A stretch of 64,000 bases of DNA from Nitrospiraceae bacterium (GTDB lineage: Bacteria; Nitrospirota; Nitrospiria; Nitrospirales; UBA8639). Position 1 is the first letter of the stretch, and each line of letters begins with the position of its first letter. The DNA lies in contig JACKFF010000008.1 of the NCBI GenBank assembly GCA_020632595.1, forward strand, positions 124,001 through 188,000, read 5' to 3'. Shown piece by piece: positions 9,290 through 19,621 of this stretch. The position numbers and the translations under genes are program-made. The notes under the pieces are model-generated. The model saw only the letters and a program-made list of their open reading frames with translations. It was not told the DNA's origin and made no database searches.

Positions 9290-10515
9290 CGGTGAAATCA
9301 AAAAAATTCGGCAAAAAGAAAATGCCTACAATCCGGCATGTAACACCATGGTACGTTGAGTATGGTTTTTATGCCAGCTTGGTTTATGGGTTAATGGGGC
9401 CTATCCTGGGATTAGAAATTGACAGATTGGGTATTGTCATTTTGGCATTATTGGCATGTTTCTGTTTCTTAAGCATTGGAGAAAGGCCAGTAGACTTTTT
9501 TAAGGCACTGATTCTCCCGATCGGATTAGGATTATCATTTTTGATTATTCAAATGATGTTTCACGGGATATCTGTTCAACATGATTACGTCAAAATGTTT
9601 ATCCCATGGATTCTGACCCTTATCGTTGTTCAGGCTCTTTCCTTCCGCCGAGGGTTCTTGCATCGTTTCGTTTTTTTCGCTTTGCTTATGGGTGGCCTCA
9701 TGCTGCTTTTTATTGACATAAAAGAATATGGAACAGAAGGAATCACACGGTTGGCAGTTGAAAAGGGTGCGGGCCTGAGTAATTCTAATGCCCTGGCAGA
9801 CTGGTTTGGCTTTTGTGCCGTCTACATGTATATGTATGGAGTCGTAGCGGAGCGTCAAGAAATCCGCCTGATTTCATGGATTCTTGCCACCGGCTGTTTG
9901 TTAGTTGTGACATTGACCGTCAGCCGGGGAGCATTGCTCGCAATTATCATTGCTATCGTTCTCGGTAGCCGGGAGATCCTTAAGCGTGGATTTCTGCCTT
10001 TGTTAATTTTGTTTCTGTTGGTATGGATCGCCTATGGGGTGGGCCTATTTGATCAGGCAATTACTTTCTACACCATGCGGGCCACGGAAGAAAGCGGACG
10101 TTTTCTTGTCTGGCCAAGAGCATTTGAAAGTTTCATGAACTCACCTTTTCGAGGGGTTGGAGTAGACGATGTTTATGTTTTTGTACCTGAGAAGGCTAAG
10201 GTTGTGACGCCGCATAATGGTTTTTTATTTATTGCGATGGCATCCGGAATCATCCCATTACTTTTCTATATGGCCTATTGGATGCAGGCCGGCTGGGCAG
10301 CCCTTTGTGCACCAATTGGAAAAATAAAGACCGCTTCATTTTATCTGCCATTGGTTGCCTATGCCTTCCTGATTTGCCTGGCCAGTAACAGCGCATTTAT
10401 GAATTCCTGGGTAGTCGTTACACTTGCGGCTGCCATGACGTCGTATATTCAAACCCAATCGCCCCCGCCAAGGATAGTTATGGACAAAAATTTCAAAAGA
10501 GGCAATTTTCGGTAG
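9280..10515 (+). CDS. O-antigen ligase/polymerase-like membrane protein
   Basis: Polytopic inner-membrane protein (411 residues, about ten hydrophobic segments) of the O-antigen ligase/Wzy class. The long periplasmic loop expected of the family lies roughly between residues 255 and 325, and a conserved-looking stretch TVSRGALLAIIIA precedes it. The job is probably polymerisation of EPS repeat units at the periplasmic face. The GTG start at 9280 overlaps the preceding glycosyltransferase by ten bases. Wzy proteins diverge strongly, so the call rests on topology, the SRG motif and the locus. Confidence 0.75.
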   Translation: MEVAVKSKKFGKKKMPTIRHVTPWYVEYGFYASLVYGLMGPILGLEIDRLGIVILALLACFCFLSIGERPVDFFKALILPIGLGLSFLIIQMMFHGISVQHDYVKMFIPWILTLIVVQALSFRRGFLHRFVFFALLMGGLMLLFIDIKEYGTEGITRLAVEKGAGLSNSNALADWFGFCAVYMYMYGVVAERQEIRLISWILATGCLLVVTLTVSRGALLAIIIAIVLGSREILKRGFLPLLILFLLVWIAYGVGLFDQAITFYTMRATEESGRFLVWPRAFESFMNSPFRGVGVDDVYVFVPEKAKVVTPHNGFLFIAMASGIIPLLFYMAYWMQAGWAALCAPIGKIKTASFYLPLVAYAFLICLASNSAFMNSWVVVTLAAAMTSYIQTQSPPPRIVMDKNFKRGNFR

Positions 10516-10719
10516 TCGCTGTCATTTTCTCGTGTATCCACGATAATTCTCTCCTTTTCAATTTGAGGCCTCCCATGGTCTTCCTCAAATGAAGTGTAAT
10601 TAATAACTGAAAAAATATGGGAAGACCGGAAATATATGGACGTTCAATAAACCTAGCCTGGGGTTTTAGCTTTTCCTGATGGTGTTGTTCGTGGAAATGG
10701 TATATACCGCTTCTAAAGA

Positions 10720-11919
10720 ATGAGAGGCATGTTTTCCTATAGTAATTCAAGCGAAAGTTGTATGTTAGATAATCTTGAAACAACATTGCCGTATTCCTCG
10801 TCGAAGGCGCAGTATGAAAGATGCCGGCTCCTGTATCTTGTAGGGCAACTGCAACCAGGCGGTTTGGAGAGACAGCTTTGTTATCTGCTGCAGGGAATGA
10901 ATCGTGAATTCTATAAGCCTGCAGTCGTCGTGTGGAATTTTTGTAAGGATGATGTTTATGCAAATGAGCTACGCAGGCTTGGTGTACCTATCTATTCTTT
11001 TTCAGAAGGATCAACGAGAGGATCAAAGCTCAAGGCACTTCGAACTCTTTTGGGGCGATTAAATCCTGAGGTTTTTCATTCATATAGTTTTTTTACAAAC
11101 TTTGCAGCTCAATGGGCAGCCTGCGGGACCAGAACAACCCCGATCGGATCAGTGCGTAGTGATTTTTTTTGGGCAAAAAGAGAGAGTGGTTTCTTACTGG
11201 GTCGCCTAAGCGCCCGCTGGCCTTCTGCACAAATCTTCAATAGCTATAGCGCAGCAAAACAGGCGCAAGGTGCAAAGGGAATCTTTGTGCCCAAGAAAAT
11301 TTTCGTGGTGCAAAATGGATTAGATGTTATACGATTTTTTGGAACATCAGTGGGCATTGCTGATGGTACAAATATACTGGGAGTGGGATCTCTTTATGCC
11401 GTGAAACGATGGGATAGGCTATTGATGGCGGTAGCTGAGATAAAACGGATGAGGGTGGAGTTTAAATTGCAGATCGCGGGGGAAGGGCCGTTACGACACG
11501 TGCTCCAGCAACAAATGGAAGGACTGGATCTTTCTGATCGTGTCAGATTTCTGGGCCATAGTCAGGATATTCCCAAATTAATGAATGATGCAAGTCTGCT
11601 TGTTCACACGGCTGATTCTGAGGGTTGTCCCAATGTCATAATGGAAGCAATGGCCTGTGGCCGGCCGGTTGTGGCGATGGATGCTGGAGATATTCCATTC
11701 CTTGTTGATAATGGGAAAACAGGATTTGTTATTAGCCAAGGAGATCATGCCAGTTTGGTTGGTCGAATTATCGAACTTCTGCAAAATCATTCCTTGCGTA
11801 TTCAGATGGGTTCAGCTGCCAGGGAAAAGGCTGTACGTGAATTCGATTTGAAAAGGCTCGTCGAGAAAACTATGGAGGCCTATCAGGGTGCAGGATGGGG
11901 TGGAAATATAAAAAACTAA
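10720..11919 (+). CDS. GT4-type glycosyltransferase
   Basis: GT-B glycosyltransferase of up to 399 residues. The acceptor-domain loop is LVGQLQPGGLERQLCYLL (about residue 43), the C-domain starts near ILGVGSLYAVKRWDRLL, and the donor motif is HTADSEGCPNVIMEAMACG (about residue 295). The N-terminal 35 residues are not part of the fold, so an internal ATG such as 10762 is possible. No clear ribosome site decides between them. It is flanked by about 200 bases of non-coding DNA on each side. Confidence 0.85.
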   Translation: MRGMFSYSNSSESCMLDNLETTLPYSSSKAQYERCRLLYLVGQLQPGGLERQLCYLLQGMNREFYKPAVVVWNFCKDDVYANELRRLGVPIYSFSEGSTRGSKLKALRTLLGRLNPEVFHSYSFFTNFAAQWAACGTRTTPIGSVRSDFFWAKRESGFLLGRLSARWPSAQIFNSYSAAKQAQGAKGIFVPKKIFVVQNGLDVIRFFGTSVGIADGTNILGVGSLYAVKRWDRLLMAVAEIKRMRVEFKLQIAGEGPLRHVLQQQMEGLDLSDRVRFLGHSQDIPKLMNDASLLVHTADSEGCPNVIMEAMACGRPVVAMDAGDIPFLVDNGKTGFVISQGDHASLVGRIIELLQNHSLRIQMGSAAREKAVREFDLKRLVEKTMEAYQGAGWGGNIKN

Positions 11920-12092
11920 AAACAATATTGGATCGCCAATAAGCAGATTCTTCCAAATTCTACAATGGCCACAAGCAGTTCCTACATAAAAGGTTATGTA
12001 AACCAAAACCAGATAGATTTGAAAATTAAATTTCCTGCCAGTGTATCCCAGTTAGGACAAATGTATTTCCAATTTACTAAAGGGGCAAGTGC

Positions 12093-13130
12093 ATGATCCG
12101 TGTTGTAGTTGTTGGGCAAATGGTTGGCCGAAATCCAGGTTATGTCACCACCCAAGGGGAGGTCCTTTCTGATGGATTGAGGGAGAAGGGTTATCCTGTA
12201 ATTAGTGTTTCGGCTTTGCCCAATCGATATCTCCGTATCGGTGATATTATTAAAACACTTATTTTTCGAAAACGTGACATTGATCTTCAATGTTTGCAAG
12301 TCTATAGTGGGCCCGGATTTTTAATTGCAGATATTGCGAGTAAGATTGGAAAATTATTTGGGCAGCCAATTGTGATGGTGTTGCATGGCGGCGCCCTTCA
12401 AGAATTTATGTCTCGATTTCCTCGCTGGGCTTGCCGTGTCTTGAAAAGAGCAGATGCTCTTATTGCCCCGTCTGCGTTTCTGGCACGAGCCGTAGCTCCG
12501 TATGGATTGCATGTTCAAATCATACCGAATGTGATTAATCTTGCTTGTTATCCATATCGGCATCGTCAGGTTATCCGGCCACGCCTTTTTTGGATGAGGC
12601 AATTTCATGAAATTTATAATCCAAAAATGGCCATTCGTGTATTGGCACAGGTGAGGGGAAAGAACCCCGAGGCCGAGTTGGTCATGGCAGGTCAAGGTGG
12701 ACATCTTGAGGACGAAACGAGGGAATTGGCTGAGAGGCTAGGCGTTGCAGTCGGAGTACATTTTCCAGGCTTTTTAGATATGGCGGCAAAAGCCAAAGCG
12801 GGAGATGCTGCCGACATTTTTCTTAATACTAATCATATTGACAATATGCCTGTTGCGGTGGTGGAAGCTTGTGCTATGGGGTTGCCGGTGGTCGCCACAG
12901 CGGTGGGAGGGGTGCCAGATTTATTGACGGATGAGAAGACTGGTCTCTTAGTACCCGATGATGATGCTGATGCGATGGCTGGAGCTGTAATGAGACTACT
13001 TGCTGATTCTAAGCTAACCGGGCGATTGTCTGCCCAGGGACGGAAGCTTGCGGCTCATTCATCATGGGAGGAAATATTTCCAAAATGGGAAGGGGTATTT
13101 AATAAAGTCATGGACAGCCGGAAACGGTAA
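12093..13130 (+). CDS. GT4-type glycosyltransferase
   Basis: GT-B glycosyltransferase, 345 residues. The ATG at 12093 follows AAGGGGC with good spacing. The acceptor domain has GRNPGYVTTQGEVL in place of the common GG loop. The donor domain shows RLFWMRQFHEIYNP and the motif NHIDNMPVAVVEACAMGLPVVAT split around residue 255. It is the last + strand glycosyltransferase before the beta-helix block. Substrate unknown. Confidence 0.86.
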   Translation: MIRVVVVGQMVGRNPGYVTTQGEVLSDGLREKGYPVISVSALPNRYLRIGDIIKTLIFRKRDIDLQCLQVYSGPGFLIADIASKIGKLFGQPIVMVLHGGALQEFMSRFPRWACRVLKRADALIAPSAFLARAVAPYGLHVQIIPNVINLACYPYRHRQVIRPRLFWMRQFHEIYNPKMAIRVLAQVRGKNPEAELVMAGQGGHLEDETRELAERLGVAVGVHFPGFLDMAAKAKAGDAADIFLNTNHIDNMPVAVVEACAMGLPVVATAVGGVPDLLTDEKTGLLVPDDDADAMAGAVMRLLADSKLTGRLSAQGRKLAAHSSWEEIFPKWEGVFNKVMDSRKR

Positions 13131-13314
13131 GATAAATTACCTGATGCTTTCTTTTTCCTTTTCGATAAATCTATAGCGTTTCTTGTTCATTGTTCTTTAA
13201 AAGTGTTTCAAATCTGGGAAGATTTTTGCCAATAATTCTATAAGGAGATGGGTTCGGTTGTGCCCCCAGAAGCACTATGAGGGAATCGTGCGGATTAAGA
13301 GCATTCCTAATATT

Positions 13315-14589
13315 TTACTGTGCAGAGAGAAACCTGAGTTTCTTTGGCGCACCAAGAGTTGGCTGAGTTCCTTCCAAAGCACCAATATTATAGCCCGCTC
13401 CTTGGGGTCTAGCAGTACCTTCAAAATCCACCGTTATTTCGGCTAATGCTAATCCTGTATCGATTGCAGGACTTCCATGTTGAAGGTGAAAGTCTCGATT
13501 CGTTGGGTCGACAAAGAGCGGGTTGGTCCCATCTATGATATTGTTGGACTCAATGGTCCCGATACCGCGATTATAATAATTCAATAAATTGCCATATGAA
13601 ATATTGTTTTTGATAATGGTGTTAGTGGCATCGGCAGCTGCTCCAATTTGAAGGCCATTTTGATCATTATCAAAAATGGTGTTGTTATATACTAACGCCC
13701 CTATCGAGCCATTGCCGACTTGAATTCCATGTCCGCGGTTATCATACACGAGATTGTTATAAGCCATGTTGCCAATGCCGGAAGCAAGCAGGATGCCCGC
13801 AAAAGATATTCTGCGAAGATTGTTATTGTAAACACGACAATTTCTGACAATGTTATAGTCTGGAGCATGGCCGGTAGAACTTGAATTATATATATGTACT
13901 CCATAGCCGGTTGCATTATAAATTTCGGCTCCATCAATGAGGTTATGATCAGTTGTAATGTAAAAGTTATAGGCTCCTTTTACGAGTGCTGAACTCTGCC
14001 ACACATCACTATTATGATATTTTCCTCCAATAAATTCATTATACTCTGTTCCACCAGTTCCTTTTGCCAGCAATACATTATTTAGTGGAGCATTTTTTAC
14101 CTCAAGATTCCGAAATCTCACATGATTCGCTCCGTTGGTCATGGATATGCCCATACCGTTTACGGTGTCTTCGTTTATGGCATCGATAATCAATCCATCA
14201 AAAATGACATATTGAATGTAAGAGTGGACGAGACCAATGGCCTGTGAGCCACCGTTTGGCTTTATAGTCACCACGTCTCCAGGGTAGGCTGCAATGATTG
14301 GAGCATTTTCCCATGATGTACCTGTGGGAATGGTGAAAAATTGGCTGTCAATTTGTTCTGCGTAAGTGCCGGACCTAATCAAAAGTGTATCTCCCGTCCG
14401 CATCGTTGTCATGCCCTTTTGGATAGTCAGGAATGGGGAAGAGTAGGCACCAGAGTTCCCATCATTACCCGTTTTGGCGACATAGTATTCAATGGCGTAT
14501 GTCATGCCAGGACTGAATGATCCGGAAACAAGTAGCAAACACAAAATTATCTTTCGCCACCCTAGAGGAATGTTTCCTGTCTGTATCAT
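13315..14589 (-). CDS. secreted right-handed beta-helix protein
   Basis: Exported parallel beta-helix protein, 424 residues, of the DUF1565/NosD-like class that includes alginate epimerases, lyases and surface proteins. A signal peptide (IILCLLLVSGSFSPGMTYA, residues 14-32) leads into EYYVAKTGNDGNSG, the typical start of these helices, then TIQKGMTTMRTGDTLLIRSGTY and many Asn-rich turns. It ends with a cap DFHLQHGSPAIDTG and a short tail. The ATG has AAGGAGG close upstream. It runs against the EPS genes and may have its own promoter in the long gap upstream. Enzyme or adhesin cannot be told; a uronate-EPS substrate is a guess. Confidence 0.8.
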   Translation of the reverse strand: MIQTGNIPLGWRKIILCLLLVSGSFSPGMTYAIEYYVAKTGNDGNSGAYSSPFLTIQKGMTTMRTGDTLLIRSGTYAEQIDSQFFTIPTGTSWENAPIIAAYPGDVVTIKPNGGSQAIGLVHSYIQYVIFDGLIIDAINEDTVNGMGISMTNGANHVRFRNLEVKNAPLNNVLLAKGTGGTEYNEFIGGKYHNSDVWQSSALVKGAYNFYITTDHNLIDGAEIYNATGYGVHIYNSSSTGHAPDYNIVRNCRVYNNNLRRISFAGILLASGIGNMAYNNLVYDNRGHGIQVGNGSIGALVYNNTIFDNDQNGLQIGAAADATNTIIKNNISYGNLLNYYNRGIGTIESNNIIDGTNPLFVDPTNRDFHLQHGSPAIDTGLALAEITVDFEGTARPQGAGYNIGALEGTQPTLGAPKKLRFLSAQ

Positions 14590-15323
14590 GCAGCCTCCTT
14601 GTCACTGAATCTAATGCTGTTTGTCATAATCGATTCTTTTCAAAAAGCCTATCCTTGGATTGGTTCCCTTGATGGAGTTCTCTACTTAAATTTAAAAAAT
14701 GCGCTGTCTTTTTGGCTCATTTCTGTGTTGTGAATTTAGATTTGGTCGTATCACGTTAGTATCGACAGTCACCTATAAAACTTAAGGTGCAAACTCATTT
14801 TTCATGGCCATTGTAAGCCGCAATTCAGAAAATTTGTTAGCCTAAACAATTAGGAATGCATTAAATGGATTTAAGGAGGGGTAGTCAATATTTATAAAAA
14901 GTAGTTGAATATCCCCTCTCAAGAGAATGAGTGTAGAAATATGTATTTCACATAAAGGCAGCCAATCAAATTGGAATATTTTATCATTGAGACCAAATGT
15001 CCATCAAAACACCAAAATTCGCAGTGAATCCAAAGGGAAAAAATTGTTATCTTTGAGAGGCATTGGACCGAATAATTTTAAGTTTCCGCTCCTTAAAAAG
15101 TTACTAGTCTCCTATTCTGAAATTTCTGGTCTGGTGTTGAGAATAATTATTTGATTTCGAATTGGTTAAATGAAATATGTTGAAGAAGCTGCATTGTAAA
15201 AACCAAGCATTTTATTGAATTGAACGGTGCTGCGATAGCCCGCTTCTCACATTCGGCCGGAGTCGAGCCGAGGGTAGTGAATCGAAGCGGTTTCATTTTT
15301 CCTAAGCTAATAAGTGGGGGCGA
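14590..15323. other. AT-rich non-coding interval
   Basis: About 730 bases between the divergent beta-helix gene and the CapK-like gene. An open frame at 14927-15154 encodes a lysine/serine-rich 75-residue product without a recognisable fold or a ribosome site, and is not called. The interval must contain two divergent promoters, but none can be assigned with confidence. Confidence 0.5.
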
Positions 15324-15332
15324 TTGCCATCA

Positions 15333-16742
15333 ATGGATAGAATTGAAGCATCAAATACTTTCGCTCAGTATCGGGGAAATTTGCAGGCCTGGCTACTCAG
15401 GAGGGTCCTATTTCCTGCAGGAGACCTTGTCTTTGGCCAAAATATGATGAAGCGGCTTTCTTTTTTGGAGAAAGCCCAATGGTTACCCTCTGACAAGCTT
15501 CACTCGATTCGCGATCAATCCCTGCGCGAACTGGTAAAAGTGGCGTATGACGAAGTGCCGTTTTACCGTGAAATAATGGATAAGGCTTCGGTGCAACCGG
15601 CAGACATTCGTAAAGCAGCGGATCTCGGGCAATTGCCTATTGTTACGAAACCCATGCTTCGGCATGCGTTTCCCGACCGTGTGACCAGGAGTACGGGTAA
15701 AAAAGTCTATGAGTCTCGGTCTTCCGGATCTACCGGTGCCAATTTTACGGTGCTGTTGGACCATGAGACTGAAGGGTTGTTCCAGGCCTCCTTTCTCCTC
15801 GCATTGGAATGGGCAGGTTGGAATATGGGAGAACCGCATCTCCAAACTGGTATGACTTTGAAACGAGATTTTCCTAGAAGAATGAAAGATGCTCTGCTGA
15901 ATTGCCATTATGTCCCGGCTCACGACTTGAGCGATTCCCATCTTGATCAGTGTCTCCAGATCCTAGAACGATATTCTCTAAGGCATCTCTGGGGTTATCC
16001 GGGAAGTCTGTATTATTTGGCACGGAGAGCTATGGAATGCGGGTGGAATCGACCGATGCGATCAATCGTCACCTGGGGGGATACTCTCTACACTCATTAT
16101 CGCAACACGATTGAGAAGGCTTTTAAGACTCGAGTCGTGGATACGTATGGATGCTCTGAAGGCATGAATATTTCTGCGCAATGCGGAGTAGGCAGCTCTT
16201 ATCATCTTCACACTTTGGACGTGATTGTGGAATATCTGGATGATAGTGGAGTACCGGTTTCTCCAAGGCAATCCGGAAATATCATTGTGACCAGACTGCA
16301 TCCAGGTCCCATGCCATTGATACGGTATAAGGTGGGCGATGTCGGTATTGCCGGAGACCCACGCATGTGCGCATGCGGCCGTGGGTATGATGTTATGCAA
16401 TCTATCCAGGGTAGGGATACCGATATTGTTATTACCCCATCAGGAAATAGGTTGATTGTTCATTTTTTTACAGGCGTTCTTGAGCATTTTGAGGAGATAG
16501 ACTCATTTCAAGTAATTCAGGAAAAACTCGATTCTATAGTGGTACGGATAGTTCCCGCTGGGGAGTTTTCTATCGCGACAAGACGCAGGATAGTTGAATC
16601 ACTCAAGGAAAAGGGTGCCGATCTGAATATCGAATTGGAATTGGTCCAAGATATGCCACTTCCGCCATCTGGGAAGCGCCGATTTATTATTAGTCACTTA
16701 GGCAGACCTCCTGATTCGCACTTTCCAACTTTGGAAACGTGA
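15333..16742 (+). CDS. CapK/PaaK-like AMP-forming adenylate enzyme
   Basis: Member of the phenylacetate-CoA ligase-like branch of the ANL superfamily that recurs in capsule and EPS loci (CapK). The ATP loop SSGSTGANFTVL lies near residue 130, the adenylate motif TYGCSEGMN near residue 270, and RYKVGDVG near residue 330, followed by a cysteine pair in CACGRGY and the C-terminal lid. It probably activates a carboxylate for transfer to a sugar. A GGGGG run before 15321 could serve the TTG at 15324 or the ATG at 15333; the ATG is used here. About 470 residues, near normal. Confidence 0.82.
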   Translation: MDRIEASNTFAQYRGNLQAWLLRRVLFPAGDLVFGQNMMKRLSFLEKAQWLPSDKLHSIRDQSLRELVKVAYDEVPFYREIMDKASVQPADIRKAADLGQLPIVTKPMLRHAFPDRVTRSTGKKVYESRSSGSTGANFTVLLDHETEGLFQASFLLALEWAGWNMGEPHLQTGMTLKRDFPRRMKDALLNCHYVPAHDLSDSHLDQCLQILERYSLRHLWGYPGSLYYLARRAMECGWNRPMRSIVTWGDTLYTHYRNTIEKAFKTRVVDTYGCSEGMNISAQCGVGSSYHLHTLDVIVEYLDDSGVPVSPRQSGNIIVTRLHPGPMPLIRYKVGDVGIAGDPRMCACGRGYDVMQSIQGRDTDIVITPSGNRLIVHFFTGVLEHFEEIDSFQVIQEKLDSIVVRIVPAGEFSIATRRRIVESLKEKGADLNIELELVQDMPLPPSGKRRFIISHLGRPPDSHFPTLET

Positions 16743-16944
16743 CGACAATTGATAGTGGCCAGTATAAATTGGGAATCATTTTGTCGTTCAAATCGAACAA
16801 GGACAACACGGGAATCCCAACGGATGTCATGCGAGGTATTAAAGCGGTCTTAATGGGCAGGGAGTATTGGTCCTTCTAATTTATGATTTCTGATGGCTGT
16901 CATATGAAATTTTGAGAATTCATAAAAGGCAGTTGATGGAGTGG

Positions 16945-17133
16945 TTAATCAAGCAAGACCAGCAGATTGCGTTGGGTTAATAGTTTCCCCCACAACCAGG
17001 CTAACAGATTGGCCAGGGTCCAGCCAAAGCGAGAGAACAACTGCAGCTACCATAGCAAGAGGCTGGCCATCAATGCTGTCCAGATCTGGGCCTTCACGGC
17101 ATTACCGGACGTGCCCATAAATCCCGCCTTCAT
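16945..17133 (-). pseudogene. IS4-like transposase C-terminal remnant
   Basis: The minus strand reads as the end of an IS4-family DDE transposase: GFMGTSGNAVKAQIWTAL, an in-frame stop after LLLW, then LQLFSRFGWTLANLLAWLW and a terminal stop at 16945. Families of this type normally read GTSxNAxKTQIWxAL and RFGWSLxNL at this place. No N-terminal or central DDE parts are seen around it, so it is an old fragment. The rest of 16743-17258 holds nothing recognisable. Confidence 0.65.
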
Positions 17134-17258
17134 GCCTGCTGCCTAGCCGATCATTTTAGCCGGGTTTTGCGACTTCTTACGTAAAAAATTGCTATTTAAG
17201 CTGAAAGGAGTAAAATATTGGCACATTCCCCCAAAAGGCTTCCACTGAGGAGGCACCT

Positions 17259-18056
17259 ATGCGACTGGATAAGATTGAACGTCCACCCCTTGAGGCCGCT
17301 ATCCACCGGCTTTACACCATTTGCATTGGCCAATATGTGGCTAACCGATTGACCAAGCAACGTCTAAAATTGCTTTGGTATGCCCCAGGGTACTGGCCGA
17401 TTCTGTTCCTTCCAAACCTATCACTCCTGCGAAAATTTTGGCTGCTCGCACGGCTCCTCCGAATCGATTGGAAGGTCCTCCATGGTCACACCCCATATGA
17501 ATGTGCCATGGTCTGCCGTGCCTTGGCCGAACGTCCTAGTCAGCTTGGAGAAACGATGATTGAGTCGGGCTGTTGGGAAGGGGGGAGTTCGGCAAAGTGG
17601 AGTCTCATGTGTCAGGTCATGGGATATCACCTGATCATCTATGATTCCTTTGAAGGAGTGGAAGTTGCGGCTTCCCCTGTTGGCGAATATGACTACTCAG
17701 GGGAATATGCCGCTCAAGAAGAGGTGGTATGGCAAAATCTTAAACGATATGGGGCACCTGATAGCTGCCGCACTGTGAAAGGGTGGTTTTGTGAAACCAT
17801 GGGGGCAGGAAAAATTATCAATCAGGTTCGCCTAGCCTACATTGATTGTGACACTGCCAAAGGGACTAAGGAAGCATTAACCGGTATCATTCCTGCTATG
17901 ACCAAAGATTGTGTTATTTTTTCACAAGACTGTCACATCCCGTCTGTTCTCAGGTTTCTCACCAATCCTTCGACCTGGAAGGATTTTAAAATCCCCATTC
18001 CCAGGATGCAGCGATTGGAACGTCGGTTGGTCCGCTTGGAAATGGGCATTCCCTGA
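17259..18056 (+). CDS. TylF/MycF-like macrocin O-methyltransferase family
   Basis: SAM-dependent methyltransferase resembling TylF (sugar O-methyltransferase), 265 residues. SAM-site features are MIESGCWEGGSSAKWSL (about residues 98-114), LIIYDSFEGV, VKGWFCETM and YIDCDTAKGTKEAL. The family normally ends this strand with a metal-binding Asp-Asp pair; here the matching segment reads FSQDCH, so metal binding may differ. GAGGAGG five bases before the ATG gives a firm start. It is isolated between transposase remnants, suggesting that it arrived or survived in a rearranged stretch of the EPS locus. Confidence 0.78.
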   Translation: MRLDKIERPPLEAAIHRLYTICIGQYVANRLTKQRLKLLWYAPGYWPILFLPNLSLLRKFWLLARLLRIDWKVLHGHTPYECAMVCRALAERPSQLGETMIESGCWEGGSSAKWSLMCQVMGYHLIIYDSFEGVEVAASPVGEYDYSGEYAAQEEVVWQNLKRYGAPDSCRTVKGWFCETMGAGKIINQVRLAYIDCDTAKGTKEALTGIIPAMTKDCVIFSQDCHIPSVLRFLTNPSTWKDFKIPIPRMQRLERRLVRLEMGIP

Positions 18057-18364
18057 TTTCGTGCACAAGGATCTGTTCCGCTACCACAAGAAAATTTGTA
18101 TGCGGAGGAGAGCAAGTCTGGTTGGGTTTGGGATTGTAAGGACCGGCGTATCTTTCACAATCAAACTCTCGCTAAACAATTCCATTTTTTGGATATTTGT
18201 ATTCAAGACGGTCGGACTATCCTCCAAATAGGCGAGATGGAGGGTCTTGCCCATTGGGGTTGGGGTCTCAAGCCTGGAGAGAATCTTTTAGTTGAAAAAG
18301 ACTATGGGGATACAGAAATGGTCCCCGATATTTAGACAGCTCGGTAAATAAAATTTCTGCCGGT
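18057..18364. other. interval with no assignable gene
   Basis: About 300 bases downstream of the TylF-like gene. An open frame (18096-18335, +) encodes ILQIGEMEGLAHWGWGLKPG and similar, but has no ribosome site and no family I recognise. It may be decayed coding DNA. Confidence 0.4.
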
Positions 18365-19012
18365 CATTAGACTGCCTTGTTTGCCTCAGGATTGGCAAAT
18401 ACACTCCATCGGGCGTTTGGCGGTTCATTGCCGGGTGGGGGCACTTTGTATTATGAAACTGAAACGGGGGGAGTGAGTTTCGCGTGGCGTACCGCCGGAC
18501 TGTCATTGGCCTGTAAATATCCATTCTTGTATTTCACGTTGCGCCACAGGCCCTCGATAAAGACATTATCAGCCCACCGATCCTTGCCATCCATAGTGAT
18601 CTTCACCCTACAGGCTTTGGGGATCGCTGGGAAAATCTCATTGGTGTATTGGGCGCCCTGATCTGTTTTAAAGGTGTCTGTGGCTCCGTAGCGCAGGAAA
18701 GCTTCTTTGAAGGTTTTCACGTAGGCGTTGGGCTCAAGGGTGTTTGAGATCTGCCAGGCCGGTACTCGGCGTGAATGCCAGTCCATGATCATGGTCAAAT
18801 ACATGAATCTTTTGGCCATTGAGTATAATTGATGTCGCTGGCCCAGACCTGGTTCGGACGCGCGATGTTGAGTTATTTCAATAAATAGGGATAGATTTAC
18901 GACCTTTTGCCGACTTGACTCGCACGTGGCTTCGGGTAGATCGCCCGGAATCATATCTGCCGCATCAAGTGTTGTGTGCGTTTGCGATTGACCCGCTGTC
19001 CTAGACGCAGGA
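18365..19012 (-). pseudogene. IS3-family transposase OrfB, frameshifted remnant
   Basis: Pieces of one rve-type integrase core appear in different frames on the minus strand. They are RVNRKRTQHLMR near 18990, a central block with LTMIMDWHSRRVPAWQISNT, FKTDQGAQYTNEIF and MDGKDRWADNVFIEGLWR (18540-18830), and a final FHNTKCPHPAMNRQTPDGVY near 18400-18460. These match in order the IS3-group pattern HTH tail, DWHSR, TDQGSQF, WxDNxFxERLWR, FYNxxRPHQAL. At least two frameshifts separate them, so the gene is dead. No terminal inverted repeats were found. Confidence 0.75.
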
Positions 19013-19119
19013 AGTGATCACACGGGCTGCCATAGAACGGCCTCTTGAAATAGAGTTCATCGATTGGTCGCTGAGTCTTCAATGCACCCTGGGGCCTAGC
19101 ATACGCACAGAGCCTTCAA

Positions 19120-19345
19120 GATTGTTTAAAGACTCATCGAGTCAAATCTATCACATCCAACTCGGCCGCCCCACGCAGAATGCTTTTAGCGAGGGGTTCA
19201 ATGTAACTATCGGAATGAAATGCTCAATCTCTATGTATTTCGAATTTTGGAAGACGTGCAAGAGTTCACGGACAATTGAATAAGAACCTACATGAACTTC
19301 GCTCTCACCAGGCCTTGCAGGGAGCAGCTGCATGCATCTATCACA
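19120..19345 (+). pseudogene. second IS3-family OrfB C-terminal remnant, opposite strand
   Basis: The plus strand reads HIQLGRPTQNAFSEGFN, then after a frameshift NEMLNLYVFRILEDVQEF, then a stop, then NLHELRSHQALQGAA in another frame. This is the typical C-terminal order of the IS3/IS407-type OrfB (IQPGKPTQNAFIESFN, ECLNLxxFxxLxDA, YNxxRPHSSL). It is a different element from the minus-strand remnant next to it. No intact upstream part is present. Confidence 0.65.
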
Positions 19346-19621
19346 ACTCCACTACAGAAAAATCCATGTTCCCGCTGCCCGCGTGATGAGGAAGCTTACA
19401 CATTGAGGACCGGTTTACCTGTTTTGGAGAGCAATGACATACTAAATAAGTATCAACCGGCTTAGCAGGGCGGTTGGTTGTGGAGGATGACCATTGGCTG
19501 TTCCGAGGCAAGTGTGGAGTCCTACTTTCGTCAGACATTTTTACGTGATTTGGTTCATCGGAACGGACGGTCCCCTAAAGCCAGGATCTTATATTTTCTG
19601 GGTGGGGCTGCCGCCATTTTC

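Noticed and set aside
14927..15154. 75-residue plus-strand open frame
   Set aside because: No ribosome site, no fold or family, located in AT-rich DNA between divergent genes.
17218..17240. TGGCAC motif as a sigma-54 promoter before the TylF-like gene
   Set aside because: The required GC element at the correct spacing is missing (TGGCACATTCCCCC).
18096..18335. 79-residue open frame after the TylF-like gene
   Set aside because: No recognisable family or ribosome site, next to IS debris; probably chance or decayed coding DNA.
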